A stretch of DNA of 64,000 bases from Terrabacter terrigena (GCF_042676085.1 NZ_JBHTKH010000001.1:62001-126000); one strand, 5' to 3'. Positions 35,034 to 44,568 are shown, counted from the first letter of the stretch. The notes: generated from the sequence alone by a model not told the origin. A program made the numbers and translations.

Positions 35034-35066
35034 CGAGGGCGCCCCCGACCAGCGGGAGCGCCCTCG
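35034..35066 (-). terminator. Terminator after lpdA
   Basis: CGAGGGCGC (35034-35042) pairs with GCGCCCTCG (35058-35066), and a ccc/ggg pair extends the stem inward. It lies about 40 bp past the lpdA stop. One GTATGCCG octamer lies at 35081-35087, between the stop and the hairpin. Confidence 0.7.
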
Positions 35067-35105
35067 TGAGCCGACCTGACGGCATACGTGCTCGTCTGCG
35101 GTCGG

Positions 35106-36503
35106 TCAGAAGTTGATCATGTGGCCGGCGATGCCGTGGACGGCCTCCTTGACGGCCTCGCCGAGCGTCGGGTGCGCGAAGACGGTGCGCGAGACCTCGT
35201 CGGCCGTGAGGTCCCACGTCTGGGCGAGGTTGAGGACCGGGAGCAGCTCGGTGACGTCGGGCCCGATGAGCGCGGCGCCGAGGATCTCGTTGTGCTCGGC
35301 GTCGGCGATGACCTTGACGAAACCGACCGGCTCGCCGAGGCCCATGGCCTTGCCGTTGGCCGAGAAGGGGAACGTCGCAGTCTTGACGTCGTGGCCGGCC
35401 TCCTTGGCCTGTGCCTCGGACAGGCCCATGGAGCCGATCTGAGGCTGGCAGTAGGTCGCCCGCGGGATGAAGCGGTAGTCGATGGCCATCGTCTCGACGC
35501 CGGCGAGGGTCTCGGCGGCGACGATGCCCATCGCCTCGGCCACGTGCGCGAGCATCAGCTTCGCCGTGACGTCACCGATGGCGTACACGTTGGGCACGTT
35601 GGTGCGGCAGAACTCGTCGACGGCGATCGCGCCGCGGTCGGTGAGGGCGACGCCCGTCGCCTCGAGGCCGAAGCCCTCGGTGCGCGGGGCGAAGCCGATC
35701 GCCGACAGGAGGCGGTCGGCCTCGAGCACCTGCTGGTCGCCGCCGGCCGCAGGGCTCACGGTGACCTTGACCCCCGACCCGGTGTCCTCGACCGACTCGA
35801 CCTTGGTGCCGAGCAGCACCTTCACGCCGAGCTTCTTGTAGTGCTTGAGCAGCTCCTTGGACACGTCGGCGTCCTCGGTGGGCACCATGCGGTCGAGGAA
35901 CTCGACGATCGTGACGTCGACGCCGAAGTTCTTCATGACGTAGGCGAACTCGACGCCGATGGCGCCGGATCCGGCGATGATGATCGAGCCGGGCAGCTCG
36001 GGGTCGAGGATCTGCTCCTCGTAGGTGACGACGTTCCTGCTCACCTCGACACCGGGGATCATGCGGGTGACGGAGCCGGTCGCGAGGATGAGGTTGTCGA
36101 AGGTGATGGAGCGGGTCTCGCCGGAGTTGAGGGCGACGTCCATCGACGTGGGGGACGTCAGGGTGCCCCAGCCGTCGACCTCCTCGATCTTGTTCTTCTT
36201 CATGAGGAAGTGGACGCCCTTCACGATGCCCTCGGAGACCTTGCGGCTGCGGGCGTGCGTCGGGCCGAAGCTCATCGTGGCGTCGCCCTCGATGCCGTAC
36301 TTCTGCTTCTCGTGGGTCAGGGTGTGCGACAGCTCGGCGTTCTTCAGCAGCGCCTTGCTCGGGATGCAGCCGACGTTGAGGCAGACGCCGCCCCAGTACT
36401 GCTTCTCGACCACGGCGACCTTCTTGCCGAGCTGCGCCGCGCGGATCGCCGCGACGTAGCCACCGGGACCGGCACCGAGCACAACGACATCGAAATCAGG
36501 CAT
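35106..36503 (-). CDS. lpdA: Dihydrolipoyl dehydrogenase
   Basis: A 465-residue flavoprotein disulfide reductase. FAD motif VVLGAGPGGYVAAIRAA at residues 6-22, the redox disulfide CLNVGCIPSK, the NAD motif IAGSGAIGVEFA, YAIGDVTAKLMLAH and the C-terminal catalytic pair in HAHPTL-type form (VFAHPTLGEA). It reoxidises lipoamide in the 2-oxo acid dehydrogenase complexes. Start ATG 36503 (MPDFDVVV). It stands alone; divergent from the DUF3311 gene, 177 bp apart. Confidence 0.95.
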   Translation of the reverse strand: MPDFDVVVLGAGPGGYVAAIRAAQLGKKVAVVEKQYWGGVCLNVGCIPSKALLKNAELSHTLTHEKQKYGIEGDATMSFGPTHARSRKVSEGIVKGVHFLMKKNKIEEVDGWGTLTSPTSMDVALNSGETRSITFDNLILATGSVTRMIPGVEVSRNVVTYEEQILDPELPGSIIIAGSGAIGVEFAYVMKNFGVDVTIVEFLDRMVPTEDADVSKELLKHYKKLGVKVLLGTKVESVEDTGSGVKVTVSPAAGGDQQVLEADRLLSAIGFAPRTEGFGLEATGVALTDRGAIAVDEFCRTNVPNVYAIGDVTAKLMLAHVAEAMGIVAAETLAGVETMAIDYRFIPRATYCQPQIGSMGLSEAQAKEAGHDVKTATFPFSANGKAMGLGEPVGFVKVIADAEHNEILGAALIGPDVTELLPVLNLAQTWDLTADEVSRTVFAHPTLGEAVKEAVHGIAGHMINF

Positions 36504-36588
36504 GGCGCACAGCCTATCCATGCTCGAGACGGCTTCGAGAAGGCGTCCACCGGGTACGTCACGATCAGCAACCATCTGCGGAAATGGC

Positions 36589-36604
36589 TGTGTCGCAGGC
36601 CACA
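36589..36604 (+). promoter_or_regulatory. CRP-like inverted half-sites between lpdA and the symporter operon
   Basis: TGTG-N8-CACA (36589-36604) has the half-sites and spacing of the actinobacterial CRP/GlxR consensus TGTGA-N6-TCACA, though the inner positions are T and C rather than A and T. It lies 77 bp upstream of the DUF3311 start and 86 bp upstream of lpdA. A role in carbon control of the transporter is a guess from the position. Confidence 0.35.
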
Positions 36605-36680
36605 TGACCCGTGCTTGCGAGAGTAAGTTTCCGCGACGCACGGCCGAAACATCCGGCCCAGACCAACGGAGGTCACTCGC

Positions 36681-37028
36681 GTGAGCACCACTCCGCATCG
36701 CCATGAGGCGCCACCGGCGAACAAGGGCCTGCTGGCTCTCGCCGGCGTGCTCCTCGCCATACCCGTCGTCGCGCTCATGCTCGTCGGCACCTACGCGAAG
36801 GACGAGCCTCGCGTTGCAGGCTTCCCGTTCTTCATCTGGTACCAGTTCGTCTGGGTCGTCATCTGCTCCGTGTTCACCTACACGGCCTACCGGATCGTGC
36901 TCAAGGCCCGCCCGCACGTCCCGATGAGCTCCCAGGGTGACTCCTACGACGACTCCTACAGCGACTCCCGCCGGAACTCCCGCCCGAACTCCCGCCGTGA
37001 CGGGTCCCGAGAGGAGGGCACCCGATGA
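36681..37028 (+). CDS. DUF3311 domain membrane protein
   Basis: A 115-residue protein with two membrane helices (about residues 15-37 and 47-72). The FPFFIWYQFVWVVICSVFTYTAYRIV segment is DUF3311-like; the family regularly sits next to sodium:solute symporters and may be a small partner subunit. GTG 36681 follows GGAGG by eight bases. The C-terminus is a Ser/Arg/Asp repeat (repeating GACTCC-type codons). The stop overlaps the symporter start. Confidence 0.88.
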   Translation: MSTTPHRHEAPPANKGLLALAGVLLAIPVVALMLVGTYAKDEPRVAGFPFFIWYQFVWVVICSVFTYTAYRIVLKARPHVPMSSQGDSYDDSYSDSRRNSRPNSRRDGSREEGTR

Positions 37029-38698
37029 GCGCCATCGCGCCCGCGGCCACCAACACCGGCGTCAACGGCGTCGCCCTGGCCGTTCTCATCTTCTTCTTCG
37101 TCGTGGTCGCGGCGGCCGGGTTCTGGGCCGCGCGCTGGCGACGCCCGGCCAGCATGGAGAGCCTCGAGGAGTGGGGTCTGGGAGGCCGCTCCTTCGGCAC
37201 GTGGATCACGTGGTTCCTGCTCGGCGGCGACCTCTACACGGCCTACACCTTCGTCGCGGTGCCGGCTGCCATGTTCGCGTTCGGCGCGGTCAACGGCTTC
37301 TTCGCCGTGCCCTACACGATCGTCCTCTACCCGATCATCTTCGTCTTCATGTCGCGCCTGTGGTCGGTCTCGCACCGGCACGGCTACGTGACCCCTGCCG
37401 ACTTCGTCCAGGGCCGTTCGGGCTCGCGTGGCCTGTCGCTCGCCGTGGCGGTCACCGGATTCCTCGCGACGATGCCCTACATCGCCCTGCAGCTCGTCGG
37501 CATCCAGGCGGTGCTCGAGGTCGCGGGCGTGGGCGGCGGCGGCAACATCATCGCCAAGGACGCGCCGATCTTCATCGCGTTCCTCGTCCTCGCCCTCTAC
37601 ACCTACACCTCTGGCCTGCGCGCTCCGGCGATCATCGCGTTCGTCAAGGACATCCTCATCTACCTCGTCATCATCGTCGCCGTGATCTACCTGCCGACGA
37701 AGGTCGGCGGGTGGGACCACATCTTCGACGCCGCCAAGCAGAAGATGACGACGACCACGAACGCCGCCACGGGCAACAAGAACGTCTTCATCCCCGGCGA
37801 GAAGGCGTACTGGGCCTACGGCACCCTGGCGCTCGGGTCGGCGCTGGCGCTGTTCATGTACCCGCACTCGATCACGGCGAGCCTCTCGGCCAAGAACCGC
37901 AACACGATCCGGAAGAACGCCTCGATCCTGCCGGCGTACTCCTTCCTGCTCGGCCTCCTCGCGCTGCTCGGCTGGGTCGCCATCGCCGCCGGCACCAAGC
38001 CGATCGGCCTCGACGGCAAGCCGAACGCGCAGCTCGTCGTGCCGCAGCTGTTCGAGGACATGTTCCCGTCGTGGTTCGCCGGTGTCGCCTTCGCAGCCAT
38101 CGCGATCGGTGCCCTGGTGCCCGCCGCGATCATGTCGATCGCCGCGGCCAACACCTTCACGCGCAACATCTACAAGGCGTGGCTCAAGCCGGACGCGACC
38201 GTCCAGCAGGAGGCCAAGGTCTCCAAGGTCACCTCGCTCGTCGTCAAGGCGTTCGCGCTGCTGTTCGTGCTGCTGCTCGACAAGAGCAACGCGATCAACT
38301 TCCAGCTCCTAGGCGGCATCTGGATCCTCCAGACGTTCCCGTCGCTCGTCTTCTACCTGTACACGCGCTGGTTCCACCGGTGGGCCCTGCTCGCCGGCTG
38401 GGCCGTCGGCATGGTGTACGGCACGCTGGCCGCGTACAACGTGACCAACAAGGCGACGGGTGCGCCGTTCGCGGGGTCGGTCGCCTCGATCCCGGTCATC
38501 GGCCAGCTCGGCTACATCGCGCTGACCGCGTTCGCGCTCAACGTCATCGTGGCGGCGGTCCTCACGCTCGTCCTCAGGGCCGTGAAGGCGCCCGAGGGCG
38601 TCGACGAGACGGTCCCAGCCGACTACTTCGCCGACGCGGGCGACCCGCGCGTCGAGAAGCTGCCGGCCACTCCCGAGGAGGCTGCGCGGGCGCACTGA
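37025..38698 (+). CDS. Sodium:solute symporter (SSS family), monocarboxylate-type
   Basis: A 557-residue transporter with about 13 helices of the LeuT/SSS fold. Typical segments are WGLGGRSFGTWITWFLLGGDLYTAYTF near TM2, PYIALQLVGIQAVLEVAG, GLRAPAIIAFVKDILIYLVI, and AANTFTRNIYKAW (the SSS consensus region). It resembles MctP-type monocarboxylate and related actinobacterial carriers, which take up lactate, pyruvate or short acids with Na+. The DUF3311 partner immediately before it supports this class. Substrate not fixed by sequence alone. Confidence 0.88.
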   Translation: MSAIAPAATNTGVNGVALAVLIFFFVVVAAAGFWAARWRRPASMESLEEWGLGGRSFGTWITWFLLGGDLYTAYTFVAVPAAMFAFGAVNGFFAVPYTIVLYPIIFVFMSRLWSVSHRHGYVTPADFVQGRSGSRGLSLAVAVTGFLATMPYIALQLVGIQAVLEVAGVGGGGNIIAKDAPIFIAFLVLALYTYTSGLRAPAIIAFVKDILIYLVIIVAVIYLPTKVGGWDHIFDAAKQKMTTTTNAATGNKNVFIPGEKAYWAYGTLALGSALALFMYPHSITASLSAKNRNTIRKNASILPAYSFLLGLLALLGWVAIAAGTKPIGLDGKPNAQLVVPQLFEDMFPSWFAGVAFAAIAIGALVPAAIMSIAAANTFTRNIYKAWLKPDATVQQEAKVSKVTSLVVKAFALLFVLLLDKSNAINFQLLGGIWILQTFPSLVFYLYTRWFHRWALLAGWAVGMVYGTLAAYNVTNKATGAPFAGSVASIPVIGQLGYIALTAFALNVIVAAVLTLVLRAVKAPEGVDETVPADYFADAGDPRVEKLPATPEEAARAH

Positions 38699-38728
38699 CG
38701 CCTCTGCAGACAGTCCCAGCAGGTATGC

Positions 38729-38762
38729 CGCAGGGCCGGGTCCGTTCGGGCCCGGCCCTGCG
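38729..38762. terminator. Terminator between the symporter and the FUSC gene
   Basis: Perfect 12-bp arms (38729-38740 and 38751-38762), extendable with a G-T pair. One GTATGCCG octamer (38723-38730) abuts the left arm and shares its first two bases. Convergent genes on both sides. Confidence 0.8.
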
Positions 38763-38824
38763 TCGTGTCCCCTCCCCCCCGCCTCGTGACGGTGCGCCCT
38801 CTTGAGCGGGAGGTGCGGGCGGGC

Positions 38825-39961
38825 TCAGGCCTCGCGGGGGCGTTCGGGCGGCAACGCTGCGATCGCCTGGTCGACGTCGAGCCCGGTGACCTGGAGCAGG
38901 TCGACGACCGTCGAGCGGAGCTGCGCGAGGACCGTCTCGGTCGCGAGGCTCGACGTACGCGGCAGTGCGGCCGTCGCACGCGCCACCTCGAGCATGGCCG
39001 GCCGCCCGACCTCGGGGGACGCGTTCTCGGACAGAGCGCGACCGACGACGTCGGTGGCCGCCGCGAGCTCGAGGAGCAGCTCCCCGTAGCCGGGCGGCAG
39101 CGGCTCGCCGCGCCCGACCGCGATCGTCACGCGGCGCACGAGCACGCGGGTGCTGCGCATCGCCCGGTCGAGCGGCTCGACGAGGTCGACCATCTTGCGG
39201 ACGCCCTCGGCGTGCTGGCGCTTGAACGGCGACGACGTGAGCACCGAGAGTCCCTCGTCGGCAGCCGACCCGAGCTCGCGCAGCAGCGACTCGGTGCCCC
39301 TCGCGGAGGCGAGCACCTCGGCGGCGGCCGGCACGTCGCCGTCGCGCGCGCTGGCGGCGGCGCGACGCAGCAGCTCACCGATCTTGCGCACCGCCTCGGC
39401 GGCCGCCACCCGGGGCCGCCGCAGCGGCGCCTGGGGCACGACCGTCGCGGCGACGAGGGCGATGCCGCCGCCGATGAGGGCGTCGGTCCAGCGGTTGAAG
39501 GCCTGTCCGGGGGTGGCGACGAGTGCCGCGATGACGATCCCCTGGACGGCGGACTGGGTGACGATCACGGCGCTGCCGTGGAGCAGGGTGGCGAGGGCCA
39601 TCGAGACGAGCACCACGGCCGAGATCTGCCACGGCCCGCTGCCGGCGACGTGCACGAAGACGTCGGCCGTGAAGACACCGACGGCGACGCCGATCGCGAC
39701 CTCGAAGACCCGCCGGAGCCGCTGGCCGTAGGACATGCCGAGGCAGATGACGGCCACGATCGGCGCGAAGAACGGTGACGGGTGACCGACCACGTCGGTC
39801 GCGAACCACCACGCGACGCCCGCCGCGACGGCGCACTGCACGAGCAGGAACGCGCGCGTGCGGAGCCGCTCGAACCGGGTGCGCACGCTGAGCCGGCTGC
39901 GGTCCCAGGCCCGGTCGAGCACCTGGATGACCGGGGCGTCGCTCCTCAGGTAGTCGTCCAC
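38825..39961 (-). CDS. FUSC/aromatic acid exporter-family membrane protein
   Basis: A 378-residue protein. Six helices lie in residues about 40-185 (the FUSC_2-type pore, with FFAPIVAVICLGMSYGQRLRRVFEVAIGVAVGV), followed by a long helical cytoplasmic domain. FUSC members are proposed exporters of aromatic acids or other toxic carboxylates. It lies just downstream of mrdA on the same strand, where rodA is normally found in actinobacteria. Start ATG 39961 (MDDYLRSD). Confidence 0.8.
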   Translation of the reverse strand: MDDYLRSDAPVIQVLDRAWDRSRLSVRTRFERLRTRAFLLVQCAVAAGVAWWFATDVVGHPSPFFAPIVAVICLGMSYGQRLRRVFEVAIGVAVGVFTADVFVHVAGSGPWQISAVVLVSMALATLLHGSAVIVTQSAVQGIVIAALVATPGQAFNRWTDALIGGGIALVAATVVPQAPLRRPRVAAAEAVRKIGELLRRAAASARDGDVPAAAEVLASARGTESLLRELGSAADEGLSVLTSSPFKRQHAEGVRKMVDLVEPLDRAMRSTRVLVRRVTIAVGRGEPLPPGYGELLLELAAATDVVGRALSENASPEVGRPAMLEVARATAALPRTSSLATETVLAQLRSTVVDLLQVTGLDVDQAIAALPPERPREA

Positions 39962-40009
39962 GCTCGAAGCCTCTCGTCAGTCGCGGTCGTGCCGTACGCG
40001 CGCCGGCGC

Positions 40010-42049
40010 CTACAGCCCCAGGGCAAGGATGGCATCGAAGATCTGGCGCACGGCAGGGGCGGCCACCTTGGAGCCCGACCCGCCCTGCCCGACGACGACC
40101 ACGACGGCATACCTGGGCTTCGTCGTCGGGCCGTAGCCGGCGAACCAGCCTGTCGCCTGCTTGCCGAACACCTCGCCGGTGCCCGTCTTGCCGGCGACCG
40201 GGTAGCGGGCCTGCGGGAAGCCGGCGAAGGCCGTGCCCGCCGAACCGCCCGGTCTGGTCACGTCGCCGAGCGCCGCCCGGACGTACGCCAGGACATCGGA
40301 TCGCAGCGGCACCCTGGCGACCCGTTTCGGCACGATCGGGGTGGTCGTGCCGTCCGGGGCGCGGTAGGCGGCCGCGACCTGCGGCTGCCACAGCGTGCCG
40401 CCGTTGGCGATGGCGGCGTAGACCCCGGCCATCTGCAGCAGGGTCACCGCCGTGTCGCCCTGACCGATGGAGAAGTTGACGGCGTCGCCCGCGCGGTACT
40501 GGTAGCCCGTGGCGCAGTTCTCCGTGGCGAGCCGCTTGAGGTAGTCGGCGCGCACGCGGTCGGTGCGCGCGACCTCCGGGTAGCCAGTGCCGGCGCGTCG
40601 GCACGTGGCGTCCTTGGTCGCGAGCCAGTACTCCTCCTTCCAGGCGCGGTCGGGAACGCGGCCGGCAGCCTCTCCGGGCACGTCGATGCCGGTGCGGCGG
40701 CCGAGGCCGAACGCCTTGGCCATCGCCACGAAGGGGTCGGGGGCGCCCGTGGGCGCGGCCAGGCCGCCCTGGGCCAGCCAGGCGGCGTACGCGAGCCGGT
40801 AGAAGACCGTGTCGCACGAGACGACGAGGGCCCGGTGGAGGTCGATCGGGCCGTAGCCGCGCGACTCGAAGTTGTTGAAGAGGCGGCCGCCGATCGACAC
40901 GTTGGGCGAGCAGTCGTAGCTGCCGGTCAGCTTCGCCCCGGAGCTGACCGCGGCCGGCACCGAGATGACCTTGAAGGTCGAGGCGGGCGGGAACGTCTCG
41001 GCCGTCAGTCGCGACGTCAGCGGGCTGCCGTTCGCACGGCTCGTCAGCCGGGCCAGCTCGGCGCTGCTGATGCCGCCCGCGAACGCCGACGGGTCGTACG
41101 ACGGGTAGCTGGCGGCGGCGACGACCGCACCGTTGGTCACGTCGAGCACGACCGCCGCGCCGGTGTCGGCCCGGAGCTTCGACGAGTGGGCACGAGCCAC
41201 CGCCCCGGCGAGCGCTGCCTCGGTGCGCGCCTGCAGGCGCGAGTCGAGGTGCGTCACGACGTCGAGACCGGCGACCGGCGGCGTCACGCTGACCGTGTCG
41301 GTGACGATGCCCCGCGGGTCGACGGCCACGACGGTGCGGCCGTTCGTGCCGCGCAGCGCGAAGTCGTACTGCGACTCGAGGCCCGACCGACCGACGAGGT
41401 CGTCGGCGTCGACCCGGCCGCCGCTGCCCGAGACCTCGTCGGCGTCGGCACGGGCCACCCAGCCGAGCAGGTGCGGTGCGAGTGCACCGTCGGGCCGGGC
41501 GTAGTCGCGGCCGGGCTGGGTGGTGACGCCGACGCCGGGATACTTCTCCGGCTGCTCGACCAGGGTCAGGGCACGCCGGGCGTCGACCCCGGTGGCGACC
41601 GGGATGGGGACGTAGGGCGAGCCGTTGAAGCAGGCTGGCGCCGCAGGCGCACCCGCGGTGCCGCAGAGCATCGTCTTGCCCCACAGGCGGTCGAAGGGCA
41701 GGCCGAGCACGGCAGCGACGCGCGTCACGAGGTCGCGACCACCGTCCTTCGCGTCGACGAGCACCGAGCGCTGCACCGTCACGACGGTGTCGAAGCTGTT
41801 TCCGACGAAGGGGGTGCCGCGGCTGTCGAGGATGCGGCCGCGCAGGGCGTGCTCCGTGATGGCGCGCGTGTTGACCGTCGTCGCAGTGCGCGCGAGCTCG
41901 GGGCCCTGGACCAGCTGGAGCTGCCCGAGCCTGCCCAGGAGCAGGCCGAACATCGTGACGAGGAGCACGAGCACGACGCCGGCCACTCCGACGCGCCGCA
42001 CCGGCGGCCTGCGGCCCAGCCGGAGACGCGGTGACCAGCGACTCCTCAC
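40010..42049 (-). CDS. mrdA: Penicillin-binding protein 2, elongation transpeptidase
   Basis: A 679-residue class B PBP. One N-terminal helix (about residues 16-40), a dimerisation domain, then the transpeptidase: SxxK in FPPASTFKVIS, SxN-position in VVSCDTVFYR (Cys before Asp), and KTGTGEVFGK. It cross-links peptidoglycan during side-wall growth with RodA. The start is GTG 42049, overlapping the mreD stop. Its usual RodA partner is not adjacent but 15.5 kb away at 57519. Confidence 0.94.
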   Translation of the reverse strand: MRSRWSPRLRLGRRPPVRRVGVAGVVLVLLVTMFGLLLGRLGQLQLVQGPELARTATTVNTRAITEHALRGRILDSRGTPFVGNSFDTVVTVQRSVLVDAKDGGRDLVTRVAAVLGLPFDRLWGKTMLCGTAGAPAAPACFNGSPYVPIPVATGVDARRALTLVEQPEKYPGVGVTTQPGRDYARPDGALAPHLLGWVARADADEVSGSGGRVDADDLVGRSGLESQYDFALRGTNGRTVVAVDPRGIVTDTVSVTPPVAGLDVVTHLDSRLQARTEAALAGAVARAHSSKLRADTGAAVVLDVTNGAVVAAASYPSYDPSAFAGGISSAELARLTSRANGSPLTSRLTAETFPPASTFKVISVPAAVSSGAKLTGSYDCSPNVSIGGRLFNNFESRGYGPIDLHRALVVSCDTVFYRLAYAAWLAQGGLAAPTGAPDPFVAMAKAFGLGRRTGIDVPGEAAGRVPDRAWKEEYWLATKDATCRRAGTGYPEVARTDRVRADYLKRLATENCATGYQYRAGDAVNFSIGQGDTAVTLLQMAGVYAAIANGGTLWQPQVAAAYRAPDGTTTPIVPKRVARVPLRSDVLAYVRAALGDVTRPGGSAGTAFAGFPQARYPVAGKTGTGEVFGKQATGWFAGYGPTTKPRYAVVVVVGQGGSGSKVAAPAVRQIFDAILALGL

Positions 42050-42546
42050 CCGAGCCTCCGGCGCACGAGCGCCCGGTCGACGACGAGCAGGGCAGGCAGC
42101 AGCATCGCGCCGAGCACCAGGGTCGCGACGAGTCGCGTGGCATCGACGGCGAGCTCGACGCCGCCCTCGGCCAGCACGGCCGACGCGACCCGACCCGCCA
42201 GCACGACGGCGGCTGCGCAGAGCAGTGCGGCCGGCGCACGCACCCATGAGCGGGACGACGACCGCCGGAACAGGCCTGCCACGAAGCCGGCCAGCATGGT
42301 GACGAGGGGCATCAGGCCGAGCGGGGTGCCGACCGGCGGCACGAGCTCGACGACCCATCCCGCGAGCAGGCCCGCGAGTGCCCCGTGCACCGGCCCTCTC
42401 AGCACCGCCGTCGCCACGACCCCGACGAGGACGAGGTCGGGCACCCACGCCGGGGGGACGCCGAGCCGTGGCAGCAGGGTCGCCGTGAGCAGCGCCGCCA
42501 GGACGAGGTATGCCGTACGCAGCACTCCCAGCAGCGTCGGCCTCAT
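42046..42546 (-). CDS. mreD: MreD, rod shape-determining membrane protein
   Basis: A 166-residue protein with five to six hydrophobic helices and little hydrophilic sequence, the MreD pattern (VPPAWVPDLVLVGVVATAVLRGP, GLLAGWVVELVPPVGTPLGLMPLV). It bridges MreC to the elongasome. It overlaps mreC and mrdA by 4 bases each. One octamer encodes Ala(GCA)-Tyr(TAC). Confidence 0.92.
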   Translation of the reverse strand: MRPTLLGVLRTAYLVLAALLTATLLPRLGVPPAWVPDLVLVGVVATAVLRGPVHGALAGLLAGWVVELVPPVGTPLGLMPLVTMLAGFVAGLFRRSSSRSWVRAPAALLCAAAVVLAGRVASAVLAEGGVELAVDATRLVATLVLGAMLLPALLVVDRALVRRRLG

Positions 42547-43442
42547 CGTCCGCCTCCGGTCGGGTGGGACGCCGTGGCCGGTACCGGGCCGCCCGCGCGA
42601 GCGACAGCCGAGGACAGCGCGCTCGGCGAGGCCGTCGTCGGCCGCGGCACCTCCCGCGGCTTGGGCACGATGACGGCGACGACGTCGATCGCGTCGGGGT
42701 CGGTCGCGGGACGCACCGTGGCGCCCCTGGTGAGCTGCCCGCGGTCGGAGTCGACGGCGGTCACGGTTCCGACCACGATCCCGGCGGCATACGGTGTCTC
42801 GTCGACGCTGCCGAGGGTGCGCACGACGTCACCTACGACGGCAGTGCCGGGCGCGATGGTGGACAGCCACAGCGACCCCCGGGGGCGCGACTCGGTGTCG
42901 CCGGCCAGCGGCGACCTGACCGTGCCCAGGGTGCCGGCCGGCCCGACCCGGACGGCGACGACGGAACCGGCGCTGCCGAGAACCTGCACGTCGCTCGTCC
43001 ACGGCGCCACCTCGACGACCCGGCCGACCAGGCCCTCGGTGGAGACGACGGTCGAGTCGGCCCGGACGCCGTCGCGGGAGCCCACGTCGAGCGTGACGGT
43101 GCGGCCCCCGAGTGGGCTCAGGTCGCTGGCGACCACGCGGGCGGGCAGCACGGTGCGGCCCGCCGTGGTGGCGGAGCCGAGGAGCTCGTCGAGCCGGTCC
43201 AGGTCGGCGGCGCGCCGCTGCTGGTCGGCGAGGATCGTGCGCAGCCGCACGTTCTCGCTCCTGGCGGCGGCGAGCTCGTCGGGCCGGGCACCGGACAGTG
43301 CCCGCTGCACCGGGCCCAGGACGATGCCGCCGGCACGACGCACGCCGTCGGCGACGCCCCAGCCGGCGAGGTCGGCGAGCAGGAGGGCGACGGTCAGCGA
43401 CGCCAGGACGACGAGGAGGCGGCGGCGCACGGTCGACGGCAT
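42543..43442 (-). CDS. mreC: MreC, rod shape-determining protein
   Basis: A 299-residue protein. N-terminal helix (about residues 8-28), a coiled-coil (ARSENVRLRTILADQQRRAADLDRLDELL), then the beta-barrel MreC domain with ARVVASDLSPLGGRTVTLDVGSRDGV and VEVAPWTSDVQVL. It links MreB to PBP2/RodA. The start codon ATG (43440-43442) is itself inside a GTATGCCG octamer. The gene follows mreB by 4 bp. Confidence 0.94.
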   Translation of the reverse strand: MPSTVRRRLLVVLASLTVALLLADLAGWGVADGVRRAGGIVLGPVQRALSGARPDELAAARSENVRLRTILADQQRRAADLDRLDELLGSATTAGRTVLPARVVASDLSPLGGRTVTLDVGSRDGVRADSTVVSTEGLVGRVVEVAPWTSDVQVLGSAGSVVAVRVGPAGTLGTVRSPLAGDTESRPRGSLWLSTIAPGTAVVGDVVRTLGSVDETPYAAGIVVGTVTAVDSDRGQLTRGATVRPATDPDAIDVVAVIVPKPREVPRPTTASPSALSSAVARAGGPVPATASHPTGGGR

Positions 43443-43446
43443 ACGG

Positions 43447-44472
43447 CTAGAGGCGGTGGTCGCCGACGAGCACCCGCTCGAGGCTTGCGAACTCGTCGAC
43501 GCAGCGTCCGGCCCCTCGCGCGACCGCGCGAAGGGGGTCCTCGGCGACGCGAACGGGCACCCCGAGCTCGTGGCGCATGCGCTCGTCGAGGCCCCGGAGC
43601 AGCGCGCCGCCGCCGGTGAGGGTGATGCCGCGGTCGAGGATGTCGCCCGCGAGCTCGGGCGGGCACACGTCGAGCGTCGCCCGCACCAGCTCGATGATCT
43701 GCAGGACCGGCCCCTCGATGGCGCGCCGCACCTCGACGGAACCGACCTGGACGGTCTTGGGCAGCCCGGTGACGAGGTCGCGTCCGCGCAGACGGGTGGT
43801 CAGCTCCTCGCGGAGCGGGAAGACCGAGCCGACCGCCACCTTGATGTCCTCGGCGCTGCGCTCACCGAGCAGGAGGGAGTACTCGCTCTTGACGTGGCTG
43901 ACCAATGCCTCGTCGATCTCGTCGCCCGCGATGCGCAGCGAGCTCGACGTCACGATGCCGCCGAGGCTGATGACGGCGACGTCGGTGGTGCCACCCCCGA
44001 TGTCGACGACCATGCTCGCCGCCGTCTCGTAGACGGGCAGGCCGGCGCCGATGGCCGCGGCCATGGGTTCCTCGATCATGTAGACGCGCCGCGCGCCGCA
44101 ACGGGTGGCGGCGTCCTCGAGGGCTCGGCGCTCGACGCCTGTGACCTCGCTCGGCACGCACAGCACCATGCGGGGCCGCACGAGTCGCGACGTGCGCACC
44201 TGGTCGATGAACCAGCGCAGCATCCGCTCGGTCTCGTCGGCGTCGGAGACGACGCCGTCACGAAGGGGGCGTACGGCCCGGATGGTGCCCGGCGCCCTGC
44301 CGAGCATCTCCTTGGCCCGGCTGCCGGCAGCGACGAGCCGGCCGCTCCCCACCTCGACGGCGACGACCGACGGCTCTTCGACCACGACGCCGCGACCGCG
44401 CACGTGGATGAGCGTGTTGGCCGTGCCCAGGTCGATCGCGAGGTCGCGACCGATGGCGGGCCAGGTGCTCAT
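43447..44472 (-). CDS. mreB: MreB, bacterial actin of the elongasome
   Basis: A 341-residue actin-like ATPase. Phosphate 1 motif IDLGTANTLI, connect motif RRALEDAATRCGARRVYMIEEPMAAAIGAGLP, phosphate 2 motif VVDIGGGTTDVAVIS, adenosine motif ITLTGGGALLRGL. It forms membrane-bound filaments that steer wall synthesis. Start ATG 44472 (MSTWPAIGRD). First gene of mreBCD-mrdA; 96 bp separate it from ndk, which is co-directional. Confidence 0.96.
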   Translation of the reverse strand: MSTWPAIGRDLAIDLGTANTLIHVRGRGVVVEEPSVVAVEVGSGRLVAAGSRAKEMLGRAPGTIRAVRPLRDGVVSDADETERMLRWFIDQVRTSRLVRPRMVLCVPSEVTGVERRALEDAATRCGARRVYMIEEPMAAAIGAGLPVYETAASMVVDIGGGTTDVAVISLGGIVTSSSLRIAGDEIDEALVSHVKSEYSLLLGERSAEDIKVAVGSVFPLREELTTRLRGRDLVTGLPKTVQVGSVEVRRAIEGPVLQIIELVRATLDVCPPELAGDILDRGITLTGGGALLRGLDERMRHELGVPVRVAEDPLRAVARGAGRCVDEFASLERVLVGDHRL

Positions 44473-44568
44473 GGCCGGGATTGTGTCGCGCCGTCGCGCC
44501 GTCCCCGAGGGCATCGGGGGTGTGTCGCCGGATGCGTGGCGCGAGTGGCCCCTGTGACGGGTGTGCTC

